64,000 nucleotides of DNA from Rhodococcus qingshengii (GCF_021025955.1 NZ_JAJNCL010000001.1:186001-250000), one strand, 5' to 3'. Counted from the first letter of the stretch, positions 40,930 through 52,375 are shown. Numbers and translations are program-made. The notes: generated from the letters alone by a model not told the origin.

Positions 40930-41766
40930 ATGGCAATCCGTAAGTACAAGCCGACAACACCGGGCCGTCGTGGCTCGAGCGTCTCGGACTTCGCCGAGAT
41001 CACTCGGTCGACCCCCGAGAAGTCGCTGGTCCGCCCGCTGCACGGTCGCGGTGGACGCAACGCACACGGTCGTATCACCACCCGTCACAAGGGTGGCGGA
41101 CACAAGCGTGCATACCGACTGATCGATTTCCGTCGCAACGACAAGGACGGCGTCCCGGCAAAGGTCGCTCACATCGAGTACGACCCCAACCGCACAGCAA
41201 ACATCGCACTCCTGCATTACGCAGACGGTGAGAAGCGCTACATCATCGCCCCCAAGGGCCTGGTGCAGGGTTCACCTATCGAGTCCGGTGCAGGCGCCGA
41301 CATCAAGCCGGGCAACAACCTGCCGCTGCGCAACATCCCGACTGGTACCACCATCCACGGTGTGGAACTGCGTCCCGGCGGCGGAGCCAAGATGGCTCGT
41401 TCCGCAGGCGCCAGCATCCAGCTCCTCGGTAAGGAAGGCAACTACGCCACGCTGCGTATGCCTTCCGGTGAAATCCGTCGCGTCGACGTGCGCTGCCGCG
41501 CATCCGTCGGCGAGGTCGGCAACGCCGAGCAGTCGAACATCAACTGGGGCAAGGCCGGCCGTATGCGTTGGAAGGGCAAGCGCCCGACCGTTCGTGGTGT
41601 CGTGATGAACCCGGTCGACCACCCGCACGGTGGCGGCGAGGGCAAGACCTCAGGTGGACGCCACCCGGTCAGCCCGTGGGGTAAGCCTGAAGGCCGTACC
41701 CGCAAGAACAAGGCAAGCGACAAGATGATCGTCCGTCGCCGCCGCACCGGCAAGAACAAGCGCTAG
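40930..41766 (+). CDS. rplB: ribosomal protein L2
   Basis: 278 residues, the usual length. It shows [19 protein letters not shown] near the start and the near-invariant [13 protein letters not shown] at the 23S contact close to the peptidyl-transferase centre. L2 is needed for subunit association. A 39-bp gap separates it from rplW. Confidence 0.98.
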   Translation: MAIRKYKPTTPGRRGSSVSDFAEITRSTPEKSLVRPLHGRGGRNAHGRITTRHKGGGHKRAYRLIDFRRNDKDGVPAKVAHIEYDPNRTANIALLHYADGEKRYIIAPKGLVQGSPIESGAGADIKPGNNLPLRNIPTGTTIHGVELRPGGGAKMARSAGASIQLLGKEGNYATLRMPSGEIRRVDVRCRASVGEVGNAEQSNINWGKAGRMRWKGKRPTVRGVVMNPVDHPHGGGEGKTSGGRHPVSPWGKPEGRTRKNKASDKMIVRRRRTGKNKR

Positions 41767-41779
41767 GAGGGAGTGAAGG

Positions 41780-42057
41780 ATGCCACGCAGCCTTAAGAAG
41801 GGCCCGTTCGTCGATGACCACCTCCTCGCGAAGGTGGATGTACAGAACGAAAAGGGAACCAAGCAGGTCATCAAGACCTGGTCCCGTCGTTCGACAATCA
41901 TCCCGGACTTCATCGGCCACACGTTTGCAGTTCACGACGGCCGCAAGCACGTCCCCGTGTTCGTTTCCGACTCCATGGTCGGACACAAGCTCGGAGAGTT
42001 TGCACCGACCCGCACGTTCAAGGGTCACATCAAGGATGATCGGAAGGCGAAGAGGCG

Positions 42058-42061
<4 letters not shown>
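41780..42061 (+). CDS. rpsS: ribosomal protein S19
   Basis: 93 residues starting [15 protein letters not shown], with the S19 signature [23 protein letters not shown]. It lies in the 30S head against S13 and helps hold the A-site region. It overlaps rplV by ATGA. Confidence 0.98.
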
Positions 42062-43268
<1,207 letters not shown>

Positions 43269-43271
43269 CGC

Positions 43272-43688
43272 ATGTTGATCCCACGGCGGGTCAAGCACCG
43301 CAAGCAGCACCACCCGAGCCGTTCGGGTGCCGCCAAGGGCGGTACCCAGGTGACCTTCGGTGACTACGGCATCCAGGCTCTCGAGCCTGCCTACATCACC
43401 AACCGGCAGATCGAGTCCGCTCGTATCGCCATGACTCGGCACATCAAGCGTGGCGGCAAGATCTGGATCAACATCTTCCCGGATCGCCCCCTCACGAAGA
43501 AGCCGGCCGAAACCCGAATGGGTTCCGGTAAGGGTTCGCCCGAGTGGTGGATTGCCAACGTCAAGCCCGGACGCGTTCTGTTCGAGATGACATACCCCAA
43601 CGAGGAGATTGCTCGTGAGGCCCTGCGCCGCGCGATGCACAAGCTCCCGTGCAAGTGCCGGATCGTGACCAGAGAGGAGCAGTTCTGA
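43272..43688 (+). CDS. rplP: ribosomal protein L16
   Basis: 138 residues beginning [20 protein letters not shown]16 signatures [22 protein letters not shown] and [13 protein letters not shown] are present. It binds near the A-site tRNA elbow of the 50S subunit. The stop shares a base with the rpmC start (TGATG). Confidence 0.98.
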   Translation: MLIPRRVKHRKQHHPSRSGAAKGGTQVTFGDYGIQALEPAYITNRQIESARIAMTRHIKRGGKIWINIFPDRPLTKKPAETRMGSGKGSPEWWIANVKPGRVLFEMTYPNEEIAREALRRAMHKLPCKCRIVTREEQF

Positions 43689-43924
43689 TGGCTACTGGAA
43701 CCCCAGCAGCAGAGCTCCGCGAGCTCAGTGAAGACGAGCTGGTCACCCGGCTCCGTGAGTCGAAGGAAGAGCTTTTCAACCTTCGTTTCCAGATGGCCAC
43801 CGGCCAGATGGACAACAACCGACGACTGCGCACCGTTCGTCACGAGATCGCGCGCATCTACACCGTCCTGCGTGAGCGTGAGCTCGGACTCGCTGTGGGT
43901 CCGGATGCAGGTGACGCGGCATGA
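43688..43924 (+). CDS. rpmC: ribosomal protein L29
   Basis: 78 residues from ATG 43688. Two-helix protein: [34 protein letters not shown], then [19 protein letters not shown]29 is by the tunnel exit next to L23. A frame extending upstream into rplP is not real. It overlaps rpsQ by ATGA. Confidence 0.97.
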   Translation: MATGTPAAELRELSEDELVTRLRESKEELFNLRFQMATGQMDNNRRLRTVRHEIARIYTVLRERELGLAVGPDAGDAA

Positions 43925-44202
43925 GTGAGGAAAAAGCAGTGAGCACAGAAGAGCGCGCGAGCCGTAAGGTCCGTGTCGGATACGTCGTGTCCGACAAGAT
44001 GGAAAAGACGATCGTGGTCGAGCTCGAAGACCGCGTCAAGCACAAGCTCTACGGCAAGATCATCCGCCGTACGACCAAGGTGAAGGCGCACGACGAGAAC
44101 GGCGTTGCCGGCGTCGGCGACCGCGTTCAGCTGATGGAAACCCGTCCGCTGTCCGCGACGAAGCACTGGCGTCTGGTCGAGGTCCTCGAAAAGGCCAAGT
44201 AA
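43921..44202 (+). CDS. rpsQ: ribosomal protein S17
   Basis: 93 residues. The OB-fold core is clear: [27 protein letters not shown] and [22 protein letters not shown]. It has an acidic N-terminal extension ([12 protein letters not shown]). S17 is an early 16S rRNA binder. Last gene of the S10 transcript; a hairpin follows. Confidence 0.97.
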   Translation: MSEEKAVSTEERASRKVRVGYVVSDKMEKTIVVELEDRVKHKLYGKIIRRTTKVKAHDENGVAGVGDRVQLMETRPLSATKHWRLVEVLEKAK

Positions 44203-44238
44203 GCCTGATCGAATCCTCGAGCTGATCGAGAATCACCA

Positions 44239-44272
44239 AATGGCCCGCTTCCCCTTGGGGGAGTGGGCCATT
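44239..44272 (+). terminator. hairpin after the S10 operon
   Basis: A GC-rich stem of about 15 bp (arms beginning AATGGCCC and ending GGGCCATT, some G-U pairs) starts 37 nt after the rpsQ stop. Probable end of the S10 transcript. Confidence 0.7.
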
Positions 44273-44337
44273 CGGCGTTTCAGACTTTCCGAGATTTATC
44301 CGGGTGAGGGGTTCGAGTTGCGTCGAGCAGTGCTGAT

Positions 44338-44366
44338 TTGGTAATTGGCGAACCCTTCCCTACAAT
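44338..44366 (+). promoter_or_regulatory. spc operon promoter upstream of rplN
   Basis: TTGGTA (44338-44343), 17-bp spacer, TACAAT (44361-44366). GGTTGCC begins 5 nt after the -10 box (44372-44378). Confidence 0.7.
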
Positions 44367-44371
44367 AGAAC

Positions 44372-44485
44372 GGTTGCCTGTGGCAGAGGTGTGTCTTCAC
44401 GTGCGCAGCTCGAACGGTGCTTGCAGTGATCGTCTCCCGACGTCAGTCGGTGGGACTGCAGCTCAGACACGACGCAGGTGGCAAC
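44372..44485 (+). ncRNA. candidate structured 5' leader RNA of rplN
   Basis: Four nested helices can be drawn by eye: GTTGCC 44373-44378 with GGCAAC 44480-44485; GTGTCT 44391-44396 with AGACAC 44465-44470; TGCAGT 44422-44427 with ACTGCA 44455-44460; CCGAC 44437-44441 with GTCGG 44446-44450 (loop GTCA). This one long, interrupted stem starts close to the predicted transcription start. It may bind a ribosomal protein for feedback control; no known leader family was recognised. Confidence 0.45.
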
Positions 44486-44548
44486 AATGACCGCGCGCAC
44501 CGGGTCGGTAATCCGTTGCGCACGAAATTCCAGGTCTAGGGAGATCAA

Positions 44549-44917
44549 GTGATTCAGCAGGAGTCGCGAGTTCGCGTCGCTGATAACACGGGTGCCAAGG
44601 AAATCCTTTGCATCCGCGTTCTCGGCGGTTCGTCACGTCGCTACGCCGGGATCGGTGACGTCATCGTCGCCACCGTCAAGGACGCAATCCCCGGTGGAAA
44701 CATCAAGAAGGGTGAGGTCGTCAAGGCCGTCATCGTTCGCACGACCAAGGAGCGCCGTCGTCCGGACGGTTCCTACATCAAGTTCGACGAGAACGCTGCA
44801 GTGCTCATCAAGGCTGACAGTGATCCCCGTGGAACCCGCATCTTCGGACCCGTCGGCCGTGAGCTGCGCGAGAAGAAGTTCATGAAGATCGTTTCGCTTG
44901 CCCCGGAGGTGCTGTGA
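44549..44917 (+). CDS. rplN: ribosomal protein L14
   Basis: 122 residues from GTG 44549. [27 protein letters not shown] and the [23 protein letters not shown] ending are hallmarks. L14 is at the 50S-30S interface. First gene of the spc operon, five genes to rpsN before a hairpin. Confidence 0.98.
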   Translation: MIQQESRVRVADNTGAKEILCIRVLGGSSRRYAGIGDVIVATVKDAIPGGNIKKGEVVKAVIVRTTKERRRPDGSYIKFDENAAVLIKADSDPRGTRIFGPVGRELREKKFMKIVSLAPEVL

Positions 44918-45234
44918 TGAAGGTGCACAAGGGTGACACCGTTCTGGTCATCGCCGGCAAGGACAAGGGCGCGAAGGGCAAGGTCATTCAGGCCTACCCC
45001 GCGACCGACAAGGTCCTCGTCGAAGGCGTGAACCGAATCAAGAAGCACACCGCGGTTTCCGCGAACGAGCGCGGAGCATCCTCCGGCGGCATCGTCACGC
45101 AGGAAGCCCCGATCCACGTTTCCAACGTTGCAGTCGTCGACTCGGACGGAAACCCCACTCGCGTGGGCTACCGCACCGACGAAGAGTCCGGCAAGCGCGT
45201 TCGGATTTCCCGGAAGAACGGGAAGGACATCTGA
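44917..45234 (+). CDS. rplX: ribosomal protein L24
   Basis: 105 residues from ATG 44917, which shares a base with the rplN stop; GTG 44914 would add one residue. The KOW motif is visible ([19 protein letters not shown]). L24 starts 50S assembly and sits near the tunnel exit. Confidence 0.96.
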   Translation: MKVHKGDTVLVIAGKDKGAKGKVIQAYPATDKVLVEGVNRIKKHTAVSANERGASSGGIVTQEAPIHVSNVAVVDSDGNPTRVGYRTDEESGKRVRISRKNGKDI

Positions 45235-45235
45235 C

Positions 45236-45802
45236 ATGACCTCCACCGAAAACAAGGTCCAGCCGCGCCTCAAGGCACGCTACCGCGCTGAGATCAAGGA
45301 CGCGCTCAACAGCGAGTTCGACTACTCGAACGTCATGCAGATCCCCGGCGTCGTCAAGGTTGTCGTCAACATGGGCGTCGGCGACGCTGCCCGTGACGCC
45401 AAGCTGATCAACGGCGCTGTCCATGACCTGTCGCTGATCACGGGCCAGAAGCCCGAGATCCGCAAGGCACGTAAGTCCATCGCGCAGTTCAAGCTCCGCG
45501 AAGGCATGCCCATCGGCGCACGCGTCACCCTCCGTGGCGACCGCATGTGGGAGTTCCTGGACCGCCTCGTGTCTGTCGCTCTGCCCCGTATCCGCGACTT
45601 CCGCGGTCTCTCGGGCAACCAGTTCGACGGCAACGGCAACTACACGTTCGGCCTCAACGAGCAGTCGATGTTCCACGAGATCGACGTGGACAAGATCGAT
45701 CGCCCCCGCGGTATGGACATCACCGTCGTGACCACCGCAACCAACAACGAAGAAGGCCGTGCACTGCTCAAGCACCTCGGCTTCCCGTTCAAGGAGAACT
45801 GA
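45236..45802 (+). CDS. rplE: ribosomal protein L5
   Basis: 188 residues from ATG 45236, one base after the rplX stop. Signatures: [19 protein letters not shown] and [27 protein letters not shown]5 carries 5S rRNA in the central protuberance. A longer in-frame start inside rplX has no support. Confidence 0.97.
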   Translation: MTSTENKVQPRLKARYRAEIKDALNSEFDYSNVMQIPGVVKVVVNMGVGDAARDAKLINGAVHDLSLITGQKPEIRKARKSIAQFKLREGMPIGARVTLRGDRMWEFLDRLVSVALPRIRDFRGLSGNQFDGNGNYTFGLNEQSMFHEIDVDKIDRPRGMDITVVTTATNNEEGRALLKHLGFPFKEN

Positions 45803-45806
45803 GCGC

Positions 45807-45992
45807 ATGGCTAAGAAGGCATTGGTCAACAAGGCCAACAAGAAGCCCAAGTTCGCGGTTCGCGCCTACACCCGCTGCCAGCGGTGCGGTCGCCCGCACT
45901 CGGTGTTCCGCAAGTTCGGCTTGTGCCGTATCTGCGTTCGCGAGATGGCTCACGCCGGCGAGCTTCCCGGAGTTCGCAAGAGCTCTTGGTGA
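45807..45992 (+). CDS. rpsN: ribosomal protein S14, zinc-binding short form
   Basis: 61 residues, ATG 45807. Two CxxC pairs (CQRC, CRIC) bind zinc, marking the short type also called rps[29 protein letters not shown] is typical. It lies in the 30S head. Actinobacteria often keep a zinc-free paralogue elsewhere for zinc starvation; none is in this window. Confidence 0.97.
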   Translation: MAKKALVNKANKKPKFAVRAYTRCQRCGRPHSVFRKFGLCRICVREMAHAGELPGVRKSSW

Positions 45993-46027
45993 TCTGAGGC
46001 CCTCGGGCTTCGTCACACCACGCATCT

Positions 46028-46064
46028 GAATGGGCGTGGGTTCCTTTGGAACCCACGCTCATTC
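46028..46064 (+). terminator. 17-bp hairpin after rpsN
   Basis: Arms 46028-46044 and 46048-46064 pair throughout except one G-U, with a TTT loop. It splits the spc cluster into rplN-rpsN and rpsH-rplO units. Confidence 0.8.
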
Positions 46065-46269
46065 GGCATTTCAACCGAGAGGTGCGCTGAATGTGCATCG
46101 TGCTGATCCTGAATAGAACTGTCCTGCTGCAACTCTGGGTCGAAACGATCCATCGGCCGTCGATGTCGATCTTCGGTCCCGAACGAGCAGTTCAGATTTC
46201 GGGACGCCTCGATCCCCAGCCCGGCAGTGTCCTCCGGGCGATGGTGAGGTAGCCGACGTGACATCTCGG

Positions 46270-46298
46270 TGGACACCTGCGCGAAAGTTCCCTACACT
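46270..46298 (+). promoter_or_regulatory. promoter upstream of rpsH
   Basis: TGGACA (46270-46275), 17-bp spacer, TACACT (46293-46298), then GGTTGCC at 46304-46310. It is nearly a copy of the rplN promoter from TTCCCTACA onward. Confidence 0.7.
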
Positions 46299-46456
46299 AG
46301 AGCGGTTGCCGTGGCTGACGCATGCGTTCAGCTCGGTGCGGTAACTTACGCCGTCTGACACAAGTCGGACGGCCCAGCCGAATTGCTGGAGGCCCACGAT
46401 CGGATTCGTCCGGTGTTGCATGGGAACCACAGCGAGAAAGGTGTCGAGGTCGACCT

Positions 46457-46855
46457 ATGACCATGACTGACCCCATCGCAGACTTCTTGACGCGTCTGCG
46501 CAACGCCAACACGGCGTACCACGATGAGGTGAAGCTTCCCCACTCGAAGATCAAGGCGAACATCGCCGAGATCCTCAAGCGTGAGGGCTACATCTCCGAT
46601 TTCCGTACCGAAGACGCTGAGGTCGGCAAGACCCTCATCGTCGACCTGAAGTACGGACCCAGCCGCGAGCGTAGCCTCGCCGGCGTGCGTCGCGTTTCCA
46701 AGCCCGGTCTCCGGGTTTACGCGAAGTCCACCAACCTGCCCAAGGTCCTCGGAGGCCTCGGCGTGGCCATCATCTCCACGTCGTCCGGTCTGCTCACCGA
46801 TCGCCAGGCGGCCAATCAAGGAGTAGGCGGGGAAGTCCTCGCCTACGTCTGGTAA
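46457..46855 (+). CDS. rpsH: ribosomal protein S8
   Basis: 132 residues from ATG 46457 (a second ATG lies two codons on). [23 protein letters not shown] and the [24 protein letters not shown] block are diagnostic. S8 binds the 16S central domain and in E. coli represses the spc operon; the folded leader upstream makes a similar role worth testing. Confidence 0.98.
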   Translation: MTMTDPIADFLTRLRNANTAYHDEVKLPHSKIKANIAEILKREGYISDFRTEDAEVGKTLIVDLKYGPSRERSLAGVRRVSKPGLRVYAKSTNLPKVLGGLGVAIISTSSGLLTDRQAANQGVGGEVLAYVW

Positions 46856-46869
46856 GGGAGGCCACCACA

Positions 46870-47409
46870 ATGTCGCGTATTGGAAAGATTCCGGTCACCG
46901 TCCCCGCGGGCGTTGACGTCACGATCAGCGGCCAGGATGTCACCGTCAAGGGTCCCAAGGGCACCCTCGCGTTGACCATCTCCGAGCCCATCGCAATCGA
47001 AAAGGCAGAGGACGGCTCGCTGAGCGTCACGCGCCCCGACGACGAGCGTCGTAGCCGCGCGCTGCACGGTCTGTCGCGGACCCTCGTTGCGAACATCATC
47101 ACCGGTGTTACCGAGGGTTACACGAAGAAGATGGAGATCCACGGTGTTGGTTACCGTGTGGCACTGAAGGGCAAGGACCTCGAGTTCGCGCTCGGCTTCA
47201 GCCACCCGGTGCCGATCGAGGCTCCCGAAGGCATCACCTTCGTCGTCGAGTCGCCCACCCGGTTCTCGGTGTCCGGCATCGACAAGCAGAAGGTCGGGCA
47301 GATCTCGGCCAACATCCGTCGTCTCCGTCGTCCGGACCCGTACAAGGGTAAGGGCGTGCGTTACGAGGGTGAGCAGATCCGCCGCAAGGTCGGAAAGACG
47401 GGTAAGTGA
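46870..47409 (+). CDS. rplF: ribosomal protein L6
   Basis: 179 residues, [19 protein letters not shown]. Two repeated domains; the second ends in the signature [17 protein letters not shown]. It lies near the factor-binding site of the 50S subunit. Confidence 0.98.
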   Translation: MSRIGKIPVTVPAGVDVTISGQDVTVKGPKGTLALTISEPIAIEKAEDGSLSVTRPDDERRSRALHGLSRTLVANIITGVTEGYTKKMEIHGVGYRVALKGKDLEFALGFSHPVPIEAPEGITFVVESPTRFSVSGIDKQKVGQISANIRRLRRPDPYKGKGVRYEGEQIRRKVGKTGK

Positions 47410-47410
47410 T

Positions 47411-47818
47411 ATGAGCCAGACTGCAAACCAGAAAGCCAAGCGGGTTCCGCTGGGCAAGGATGCGTCCACCAAGCGTCGTCTGTCGAAGACGCGTCGTCAC
47501 TTCCGTCTCCGCAAGAAGGTCTCCGGCACGCCCGAGCGTCCCCGCTTGGTCGTCAACCGGTCCTCGCGTCACATCCACGTCCAGCTCGTGGACGACCTGG
47601 CTGGCCACACGCTGGCCTCCGCGTCGACCATCGAAGCCGACGTGCGCGTGGCAGAAGGCGACAAGAAGGCTGCGAGCGCGAAGGTCGGTCAGCTGATCGC
47701 CGAGCGCGCCAAGGCTGCAGGCGTGGAAGCAGTTGTCTTCGACCACGGCGGACACGGCTACCACGGTCGCATCGCGGCCTTGGCAGACGCGGCTCGCGAA
47801 GGCGGGTTGAAGTTCTGA
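47411..47818 (+). CDS. rplR: ribosomal protein L18
   Basis: 135 residues from ATG 47411, one base after rpl[29 protein letters not shown] and [24 protein letters not shown] match L18, the 5S rRNA partner of L5. The earlier in-frame start inside rplF is not used. Confidence 0.97.
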   Translation: MSQTANQKAKRVPLGKDASTKRRLSKTRRHFRLRKKVSGTPERPRLVVNRSSRHIHVQLVDDLAGHTLASASTIEADVRVAEGDKKAASAKVGQLIAERAKAAGVEAVVFDHGGHGYHGRIAALADAAREGGLKF

Positions 47819-47849
47819 TGACCAACATTTTCAACGGAAGGACAGCCTG

Positions 47850-48521
47850 ATGCCGGGACGTCAAAGGCGTGACGGCGGAAGCGGACCCGCCGGACAGAAT
47901 GGCCCCAACAGCGGTGACAACAGCAACGCTCGTGGGGACAACCGTGGTGGCGGCCGTGACCGTCGCGACGGTGGCCGTGGCGGAAACGCTGCGGAGAAGT
48001 CACAGTTCATCGAGCGCGTTGTCACGATCAACCGCGTTTCCAAGGTCGTCAAGGGTGGTCGTCGCTTCAGCTTCACCGCTCTGGTGATCGTCGGAGACGG
48101 CAACGGACTGGTCGGCGTCGGCTACGGAAAGGCCAAGGAAGTTCCCGCGGCCATCCAGAAGGGTGTCGAGGAGGCTCGCAAGAGTTTCTTCCGCGTCCCG
48201 ATGATCGCCAACACCATCACTCACCCCGTTCAGGGTGAGGCTGCTGCCGGCATCGTCATGCTTCGCCCGGCAAGCCCCGGTACCGGTGTTATCGCCGGTG
48301 GCGCTGTGCGCGCCGTGCTGGAGTGCGCTGGAATCGCGGACATCCTGTCGAAGTCGCTCGGTAGCGACAACGCCATCAACGTCGTGCATGCGACCGTTGC
48401 TGCGCTCAAGGGTCTGCAGCGTCCCGAGGAAGTTGCGGCTCGCCGCGGCCTCACCCTCGAAGAGGTTGCACCCGCCGGCATGCTTCGCGCTCGCGCACAT
48501 GCTGCTGGGAGTGTGAAGTAA
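47850..48521 (+). CDS. rpsE: ribosomal protein S5
   Basis: 223 residues with GGAAGGA before ATG 47850. A 45-residue Gly/Arg/Asn-rich head ([17 protein letters not shown]) precedes the conserved [26 protein letters not shown]5 is at the mRNA entry and affects fidelity. Its TAA shares a base with the rpmD ATG. Confidence 0.97.
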   Translation: MPGRQRRDGGSGPAGQNGPNSGDNSNARGDNRGGGRDRRDGGRGGNAAEKSQFIERVVTINRVSKVVKGGRRFSFTALVIVGDGNGLVGVGYGKAKEVPAAIQKGVEEARKSFFRVPMIANTITHPVQGEAAAGIVMLRPASPGTGVIAGGAVRAVLECAGIADILSKSLGSDNAINVVHATVAALKGLQRPEEVAARRGLTLEEVAPAGMLRARAHAAGSVK

Positions 48522-48700
48522 TGGCAGATCTCAAGGTCACTCAGATCAAGAGCATCATCGGGACCAAGCAGAACCAGAAGGATTCTCTGCGCACGCTCGG
48601 TCTCAAGGGCATCCGTCAGACCGTTGTTCGTGAGGACAACGCACAGAACCGCGGTCTGATCAACGTGGTGCGCCACCTCGTAACAGTTGAGGAGGTCTAA
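48521..48700 (+). CDS. rpmD: ribosomal protein L30
   Basis: 59 residues: [20 protein letters not shown], then a [16 protein letters not shown] core and a [11 protein letters not shown] end. This is the short bacterial form, easily missed by size cut-offs. It lies between rpsE (1-nt overlap) and rplO (2-bp gap). Confidence 0.97.
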   Translation: MADLKVTQIKSIIGTKQNQKDSLRTLGLKGIRQTVVREDNAQNRGLINVVRHLVTVEEV

Positions 48701-48702
48701 CC

Positions 48703-49146
48703 ATGACCATCAAACTGCACCACCTGCGCCCCGCTCCCGGATCCAAGTCCAACAAGATTCGTGTTGGACGCGGTGAGGGCGGCAAGCGTGGTAAGACCGC
48801 AGGACGCGGTACCAAGGGCACCAAGGCACGTAACACCGTGCGCGTGGGCTTCGAGGGTGGACAGATGCCGCTTCACATGCGTCTGCCCAAGCTCAAGGGC
48901 TTCAAGAACCCCTTCCGCACCGAGTACCAGGTCGTCAATGTCGGCGACATCGCCCGTCTGTTCCCCGAAGGTGGAGCAATCACGGTCGAGGATCTCGTTG
49001 CCAAGGGCGCAGTCCGCAAGAACCAGCTCGTCAAGGTTCTGGGCGACGGCGAACTGACTGTTGCCGTTCAGGTGACCGTCGACAAGTTCACCGGTTCCGC
49101 CAAGGAAAAGATTGCTGCTGCCGGTGGTTCCGCTACCGAGCTGTGA
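48703..49146 (+). CDS. rplO: ribosomal protein L15
   Basis: 147 residues with GGAGG just before ATG 48703. Gly-rich N-terminal region ([20 protein letters not shown]) and [19 protein letters not shown]. It is a late 50S assembly protein. Last gene before a hairpin that sets it apart from secY. Confidence 0.97.
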   Translation: MTIKLHHLRPAPGSKSNKIRVGRGEGGKRGKTAGRGTKGTKARNTVRVGFEGGQMPLHMRLPKLKGFKNPFRTEYQVVNVGDIARLFPEGGAITVEDLVAKGAVRKNQLVKVLGDGELTVAVQVTVDKFTGSAKEKIAAAGGSATEL

Positions 49147-49167
49147 GTGATCACGCTTAGCTAGTCC

Positions 49168-49205
49168 GATGGCCGCAGCGCAGCGTTTGCTGCGTTGCGG
49201 CCATC
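49168..49205 (+). terminator. 17-bp hairpin after rplO
   Basis: Arms 49168-49184 and 49189-49205 with a GTTT loop and one G-U pair, 21 nt after the stop. The remaining spacer to secY (to 49403) has a weak extended -10 (TGTTAGAGT, 49338-49346) but no clear -35. Confidence 0.75.
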
Positions 49206-49403
49206 GGCGTCTACGAGGTCGTGTCACAGATTGGTCGTGCTTGCTCGGACGGGTCAGTATTCTGGTCACCGAGTGGCAAATGTATCTTCGGCTTACCCGG
49301 TTTTCGTGGTCTGCCCGCTTAGTTCCCAAATGCTCACTGTTAGAGTTCAAAAGTTCGACAGGTCAAAACGATCTGTCTCCCTACCGTCGTGCCAGGAGGA
49401 TCT

Positions 49404-50723
49404 TTGCTTTCCGCCTTCGTCTCGGCCCTCAGGACCCCAGACCTGAGGCGGAAGATCCTCTTCACCCTCGGCTTGGTGGCTCTGTATCGGGTCGGCGCTC
49501 TCATTCCGTCCCCAGGTGTCGACTACGGCCGTGTGCGTCAGTGCATCGATATCGCCAACTCTGGTGACTCAGCAGGTATCTACTCGCTGATCAACCTGTT
49601 CTCCGGCGGCGCTCTGCTTCAGATGTCGATCTTTGCGATCGGCATCATGCCGTACATCACAGCGAGCATCATCGTGCAGCTGCTGACAGTGGTGATCCCG
49701 AAGTTCGAGGAACTTCGAAAAGAAGGCCAGTCCGGTCAGGCCAAGATGACGCAGTACACGCGTTACCTGTCCATCGCTCTGGCCATCCTGCAGTCGACTG
49801 GCATCGTCGCCCTCGCGGCACGTGGACAGTTGCTCCAGGGCTGTGACGACATCATCGCCGACAAATCGATCTTCGGTCTTGTCATCATCGTGCTGGTCAT
49901 GACTGCCGGTGCTGCCATGGTCATGTGGTTCGGTGAGGTCATCACCGAACGCGGCGTCGGCAACGGTATGTCGCTCCTCATCTTCGCCGGTATCGCATCG
50001 CGTATCCCGAGCGAGGGCAAGTCGATTCTCGACAGCCGCGGTCCACTGGTCTTCGCTTTCGTCTGCCTCGCAGCGCTGTTGATCATCGCCGGTGTCGTCT
50101 TCGTCGAGCAGGGTCAGCGCCGCATTCCGGTGCAGTACGCAAAGCGGATGGTCGGACGCAAGATGTACGGCGGATCCTCGACGTACCTGCCACTGAAGGT
50201 CAACCAGGCCGGCGTCATCCCCGTGATCTTCGCGTCTTCACTGCTGTACCTCCCGAACTTGATCGCACAGCTGACTTCGGCCAGCACAGCGGTCGACCCC
50301 AGCTGGTGGCAGCGCCTGATCAACACCTACTTGGTGAACCCGGCCAACCCGGTGTACATCGCGATCTACTTCGGCCTGATCGTCTTCTTCACGTACTTCT
50401 ACGTCGCCATCACCTTCAATCCCGAAGAGCGCGCCGACGAGATGAAGAAGTTCGGCGGCTTCATCCCCGGTATCCGACCCGGTCAGCCGACCGCGGACTA
50501 CCTCAACTACGTGCTGAGTCGCATCACCCTTCCGGGTGCGATTTACCTCGGCACCATTGCTGTTCTGCCCAACCTGTTCCTCGACATCGGGAATGGCGGC
50601 GGCGCGCAGAACCTGCCGTTCGGTGGCACCGCGGTGCTGATCATGGTCAGCGTCGGCCTGGACACCGTGAAGCAGATCGAGAGTCAGCTAATGCAGCGTA
50701 ACTATGAAGGGTTCCTCAAGTGA
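49404..50723 (+). CDS. secY: preprotein translocase subunit SecY
   Basis: 439 residues from TTG 49404, chosen because AGGAGG (49394-49399) lies just upstream and the protein then begins [16 protein letters not shown] like mycobacterial SecY. Ten membrane spans are expected; visible marks include the plug region with [28 protein letters not shown] and the cytoplasmic loop [25 protein letters not shown] that meets SecA and the ribosome. The GTGA overlap couples it to adk. Confidence 0.97.
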   Translation: MLSAFVSALRTPDLRRKILFTLGLVALYRVGALIPSPGVDYGRVRQCIDIANSGDSAGIYSLINLFSGGALLQMSIFAIGIMPYITASIIVQLLTVVIPKFEELRKEGQSGQAKMTQYTRYLSIALAILQSTGIVALAARGQLLQGCDDIIADKSIFGLVIIVLVMTAGAAMVMWFGEVITERGVGNGMSLLIFAGIASRIPSEGKSILDSRGPLVFAFVCLAALLIIAGVVFVEQGQRRIPVQYAKRMVGRKMYGGSSTYLPLKVNQAGVIPVIFASSLLYLPNLIAQLTSASTAVDPSWWQRLINTYLVNPANPVYIAIYFGLIVFFTYFYVAITFNPEERADEMKKFGGFIPGIRPGQPTADYLNYVLSRITLPGAIYLGTIAVLPNLFLDIGNGGGAQNLPFGGTAVLIMVSVGLDTVKQIESQLMQRNYEGFLK

Positions 50724-51265
50724 GACTTGTCCTCCTTGGTCCTCCCGGTGCCGGCAAGGGCACCCAGGCCGCTATCTTGTCCGAGAAGTTCGGCGTTCCC
50801 CATATCTCCACGGGTGATCTCTTCCGCGCGAACATCGGTCAGGCCACCGCTCTCGGTGTGGAAGCAAAGAAGTACATCGACGCCGGTGAACTCGTGCCGA
50901 GCTCGATCACCAATGACATGGTGAAGGCTCGCGTCGCAGAACCGGACGCCGCAAACGGATTCCTTCTCGACGGATTCCCGCGCTCGGTCGAACAGGCTCA
51001 GGCACTCGAAGGAATCCTCAAGGACCTCGACACCAAGCTCGACGGTGTCCTCTCCTTCGTCGTCGACGAGGACATCGTGGTCGAGCGCATGCTCGCCCGC
51101 GGTCGTGCAGACGACACCGAGGACGTCATCCGCAACCGCCTACGGGTCTACCGCGACGAGACGTCACCGCTGTTCGACTACTACAAGGACAGCATCGTCT
51201 CCGTCGACGCGATCGGCGAGGTCGAAGAGGTCAACGCACGCGCACTGGCAGCGTTGGGTAAGTAA
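50720..51265 (+). CDS. adk: adenylate kinase
   Basis: 181 residues from a GTG overlapping the secY stop. P-loop GPPGAGKGT (7-15), [13 protein letters not shown] and a short LID ([15 protein letters not shown]), so the compact actinobacterial form without the zinc-binding LID insert. It converts ATP and AMP to two ADP in the cytoplasm. Its TAA shares a base with the map ATG. Confidence 0.97.
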   Translation: MRLVLLGPPGAGKGTQAAILSEKFGVPHISTGDLFRANIGQATALGVEAKKYIDAGELVPSSITNDMVKARVAEPDAANGFLLDGFPRSVEQAQALEGILKDLDTKLDGVLSFVVDEDIVVERMLARGRADDTEDVIRNRLRVYRDETSPLFDYYKDSIVSVDAIGEVEEVNARALAALGK

Positions 51266-52062
51266 TGGTCTTCGGGCGTAAGCGCAAGGTTGTTCCGTTC
51301 CGCTCCGCGGGCGAACTCGACGCGATGGCTGCTGCCGGCGCGATCGTGGGTTCGGCATTGGTGGCGGTGCGCGCTGCGGCGAAGCCCGGTGTCAGCACTT
51401 TGGAACTGAACGCGGTCGCAGAATCCGTCATTCGTGACGCCGGCGCCGTGCCCTCGTTCCTCGGGTACCACGGCTTCACCGGTTCGATCTGCTCCTCGGT
51501 CAACGATCGCGTCGTTCACGGGATCCCTTCGGCTCAGGACATCCTGGCCGATGGTGACCTCGTTTCGATCGACTGCGGTGCGATCCTCGACGGTTGGCAC
51601 GGTGACTCTGCGTGGACGTTCGGTGTCGGCGAGATCAGCCTCGCCGATCAGGAACTGAGCGAGGCAACTCGGCTTTCGATGGAAGCCGGGATCGCGGCGA
51701 TGATCGCAGGCAACCGTCTGACGGACGTTTCGCACGCGATCGAGGTCGGCACCCATGCCGCCGAGAAGTTGCACGGTCGTTCCTACGGCATCGTCGACGG
51801 ATACGGCGGACACGGAATCGGTCGGGAAATGCACATGGATCCGTTCCTCGCCAATGAAGGTGCCCCGGGTAAGGGACCTGAATTGGTTGTCGGATCGTGC
51901 CTGGCGATCGAGCCGATGCTCACGCTCGGCACCACCGACACGGTGATTCTCGACGACGACTGGACTGTTGTGACCACTGACGGTTCCCGCGCAGCGCACT
52001 GGGAACACACCGTCGCTGTGACCGAAGACGGGCCGCGGATTCTTACCCTCCGGCCGGAGTAG
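51265..52062 (+). CDS. map: methionine aminopeptidase, type I
   Basis: 265 residues. Metal ligands can be seen in order: Asp in [17 protein letters not shown] (two), His in [12 protein letters not shown], Glu in AIEPMLTLG and Glu in HWEHTVAVT. Substrate-side His is in GYHGF. It removes the initiator Met from new proteins. Part of the classic secY-adk-map operon and followed by a U-rich terminator. Confidence 0.97.
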   Translation: MVFGRKRKVVPFRSAGELDAMAAAGAIVGSALVAVRAAAKPGVSTLELNAVAESVIRDAGAVPSFLGYHGFTGSICSSVNDRVVHGIPSAQDILADGDLVSIDCGAILDGWHGDSAWTFGVGEISLADQELSEATRLSMEAGIAAMIAGNRLTDVSHAIEVGTHAAEKLHGRSYGIVDGYGGHGIGREMHMDPFLANEGAPGKGPELVVGSCLAIEPMLTLGTTDTVILDDDWTVVTTDGSRAAHWEHTVAVTEDGPRILTLRPE

Positions 52063-52110
52063 TCGACACAGTTGCTGACAAGTGTTGGCAGCGAGCATGT
52101 TTCACGTTCG

Positions 52111-52147
52111 AAAAGTCCCAGCCTCATGTCGATGCTGGGACTTTTTC
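52111..52147 (+). terminator. intrinsic terminator after map
   Basis: A 12-bp stem (52111-52122 with 52134-52145) ends in a run of Ts, the most classical Rho-independent terminator in the window. It closes secY-adk-map. Confidence 0.85.
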
Positions 52148-52190
52148 GTTGGGGGAGCGGTGTGTGTCGTGACCCTGACCGGAGCCGCAT

Positions 52191-52219
52191 TTGGCCTGGT
52201 CGTTTACATCGCGTAACAT
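52191..52219 (+). promoter_or_regulatory. infA operon promoter
   Basis: TTGGCC (52191-52196), 17-bp spacer, TAACAT (52214-52219). Unlike the S10 and spc promoters it is not followed by GGTTGCC. Confidence 0.55.
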
Positions 52220-52375
52220 GGCTAGGCGGTGCGCTATGCGCGTCGATAGTTCGTCTGCCTACGCCCGGATCGCTCCGGGATCGGGCTTGCGAAGTGCCGA
52301 CGATCTTTCCATTGCGTGCCAATGTAACGGAAGCCGATGCACGAAGCATGCCAAACCAAACGGATCGCGGAGGAT

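Larger units (their letters stand above)
44203..44548 (+). other. S10-spc spacer: terminator, promoter and structured leader
   Basis: 346 bp without a gene. In order it holds the S10 terminator (44239-44272), the rplN promoter (44338-44366) and a folded leader (44372-44485) before the rplN GTG. GGGAGATCA serves as ribosome site. No open frame here resembles a protein. Confidence 0.7.
45993..46456 (+). other. spacer between rpsN and rpsH: terminator, promoter and leader
   Basis: 464 bp without a gene. Contents: the rpsN terminator (46028-46064), the rpsH promoter (46270-46298) and a leader that folds a 9-bp hairpin at 46351-46372 (CCGTCTGAC/GTCGGACGG, loop ACAA) inside a GGCTG/CAGCC helix (46313-46317 with 46375-46379). 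In most bacteria rpsN and rpsH are close, so this insulated break is notable. Confidence 0.6.
52063..52375 (+). other. spacer between map and infA: terminator and infA promoter
   Basis: 313 bp without a gene: the map terminator (52111-52147), then the infA promoter (52191-52219) and a leader of about 150 nt. Nothing else is recognised. Confidence 0.6.
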
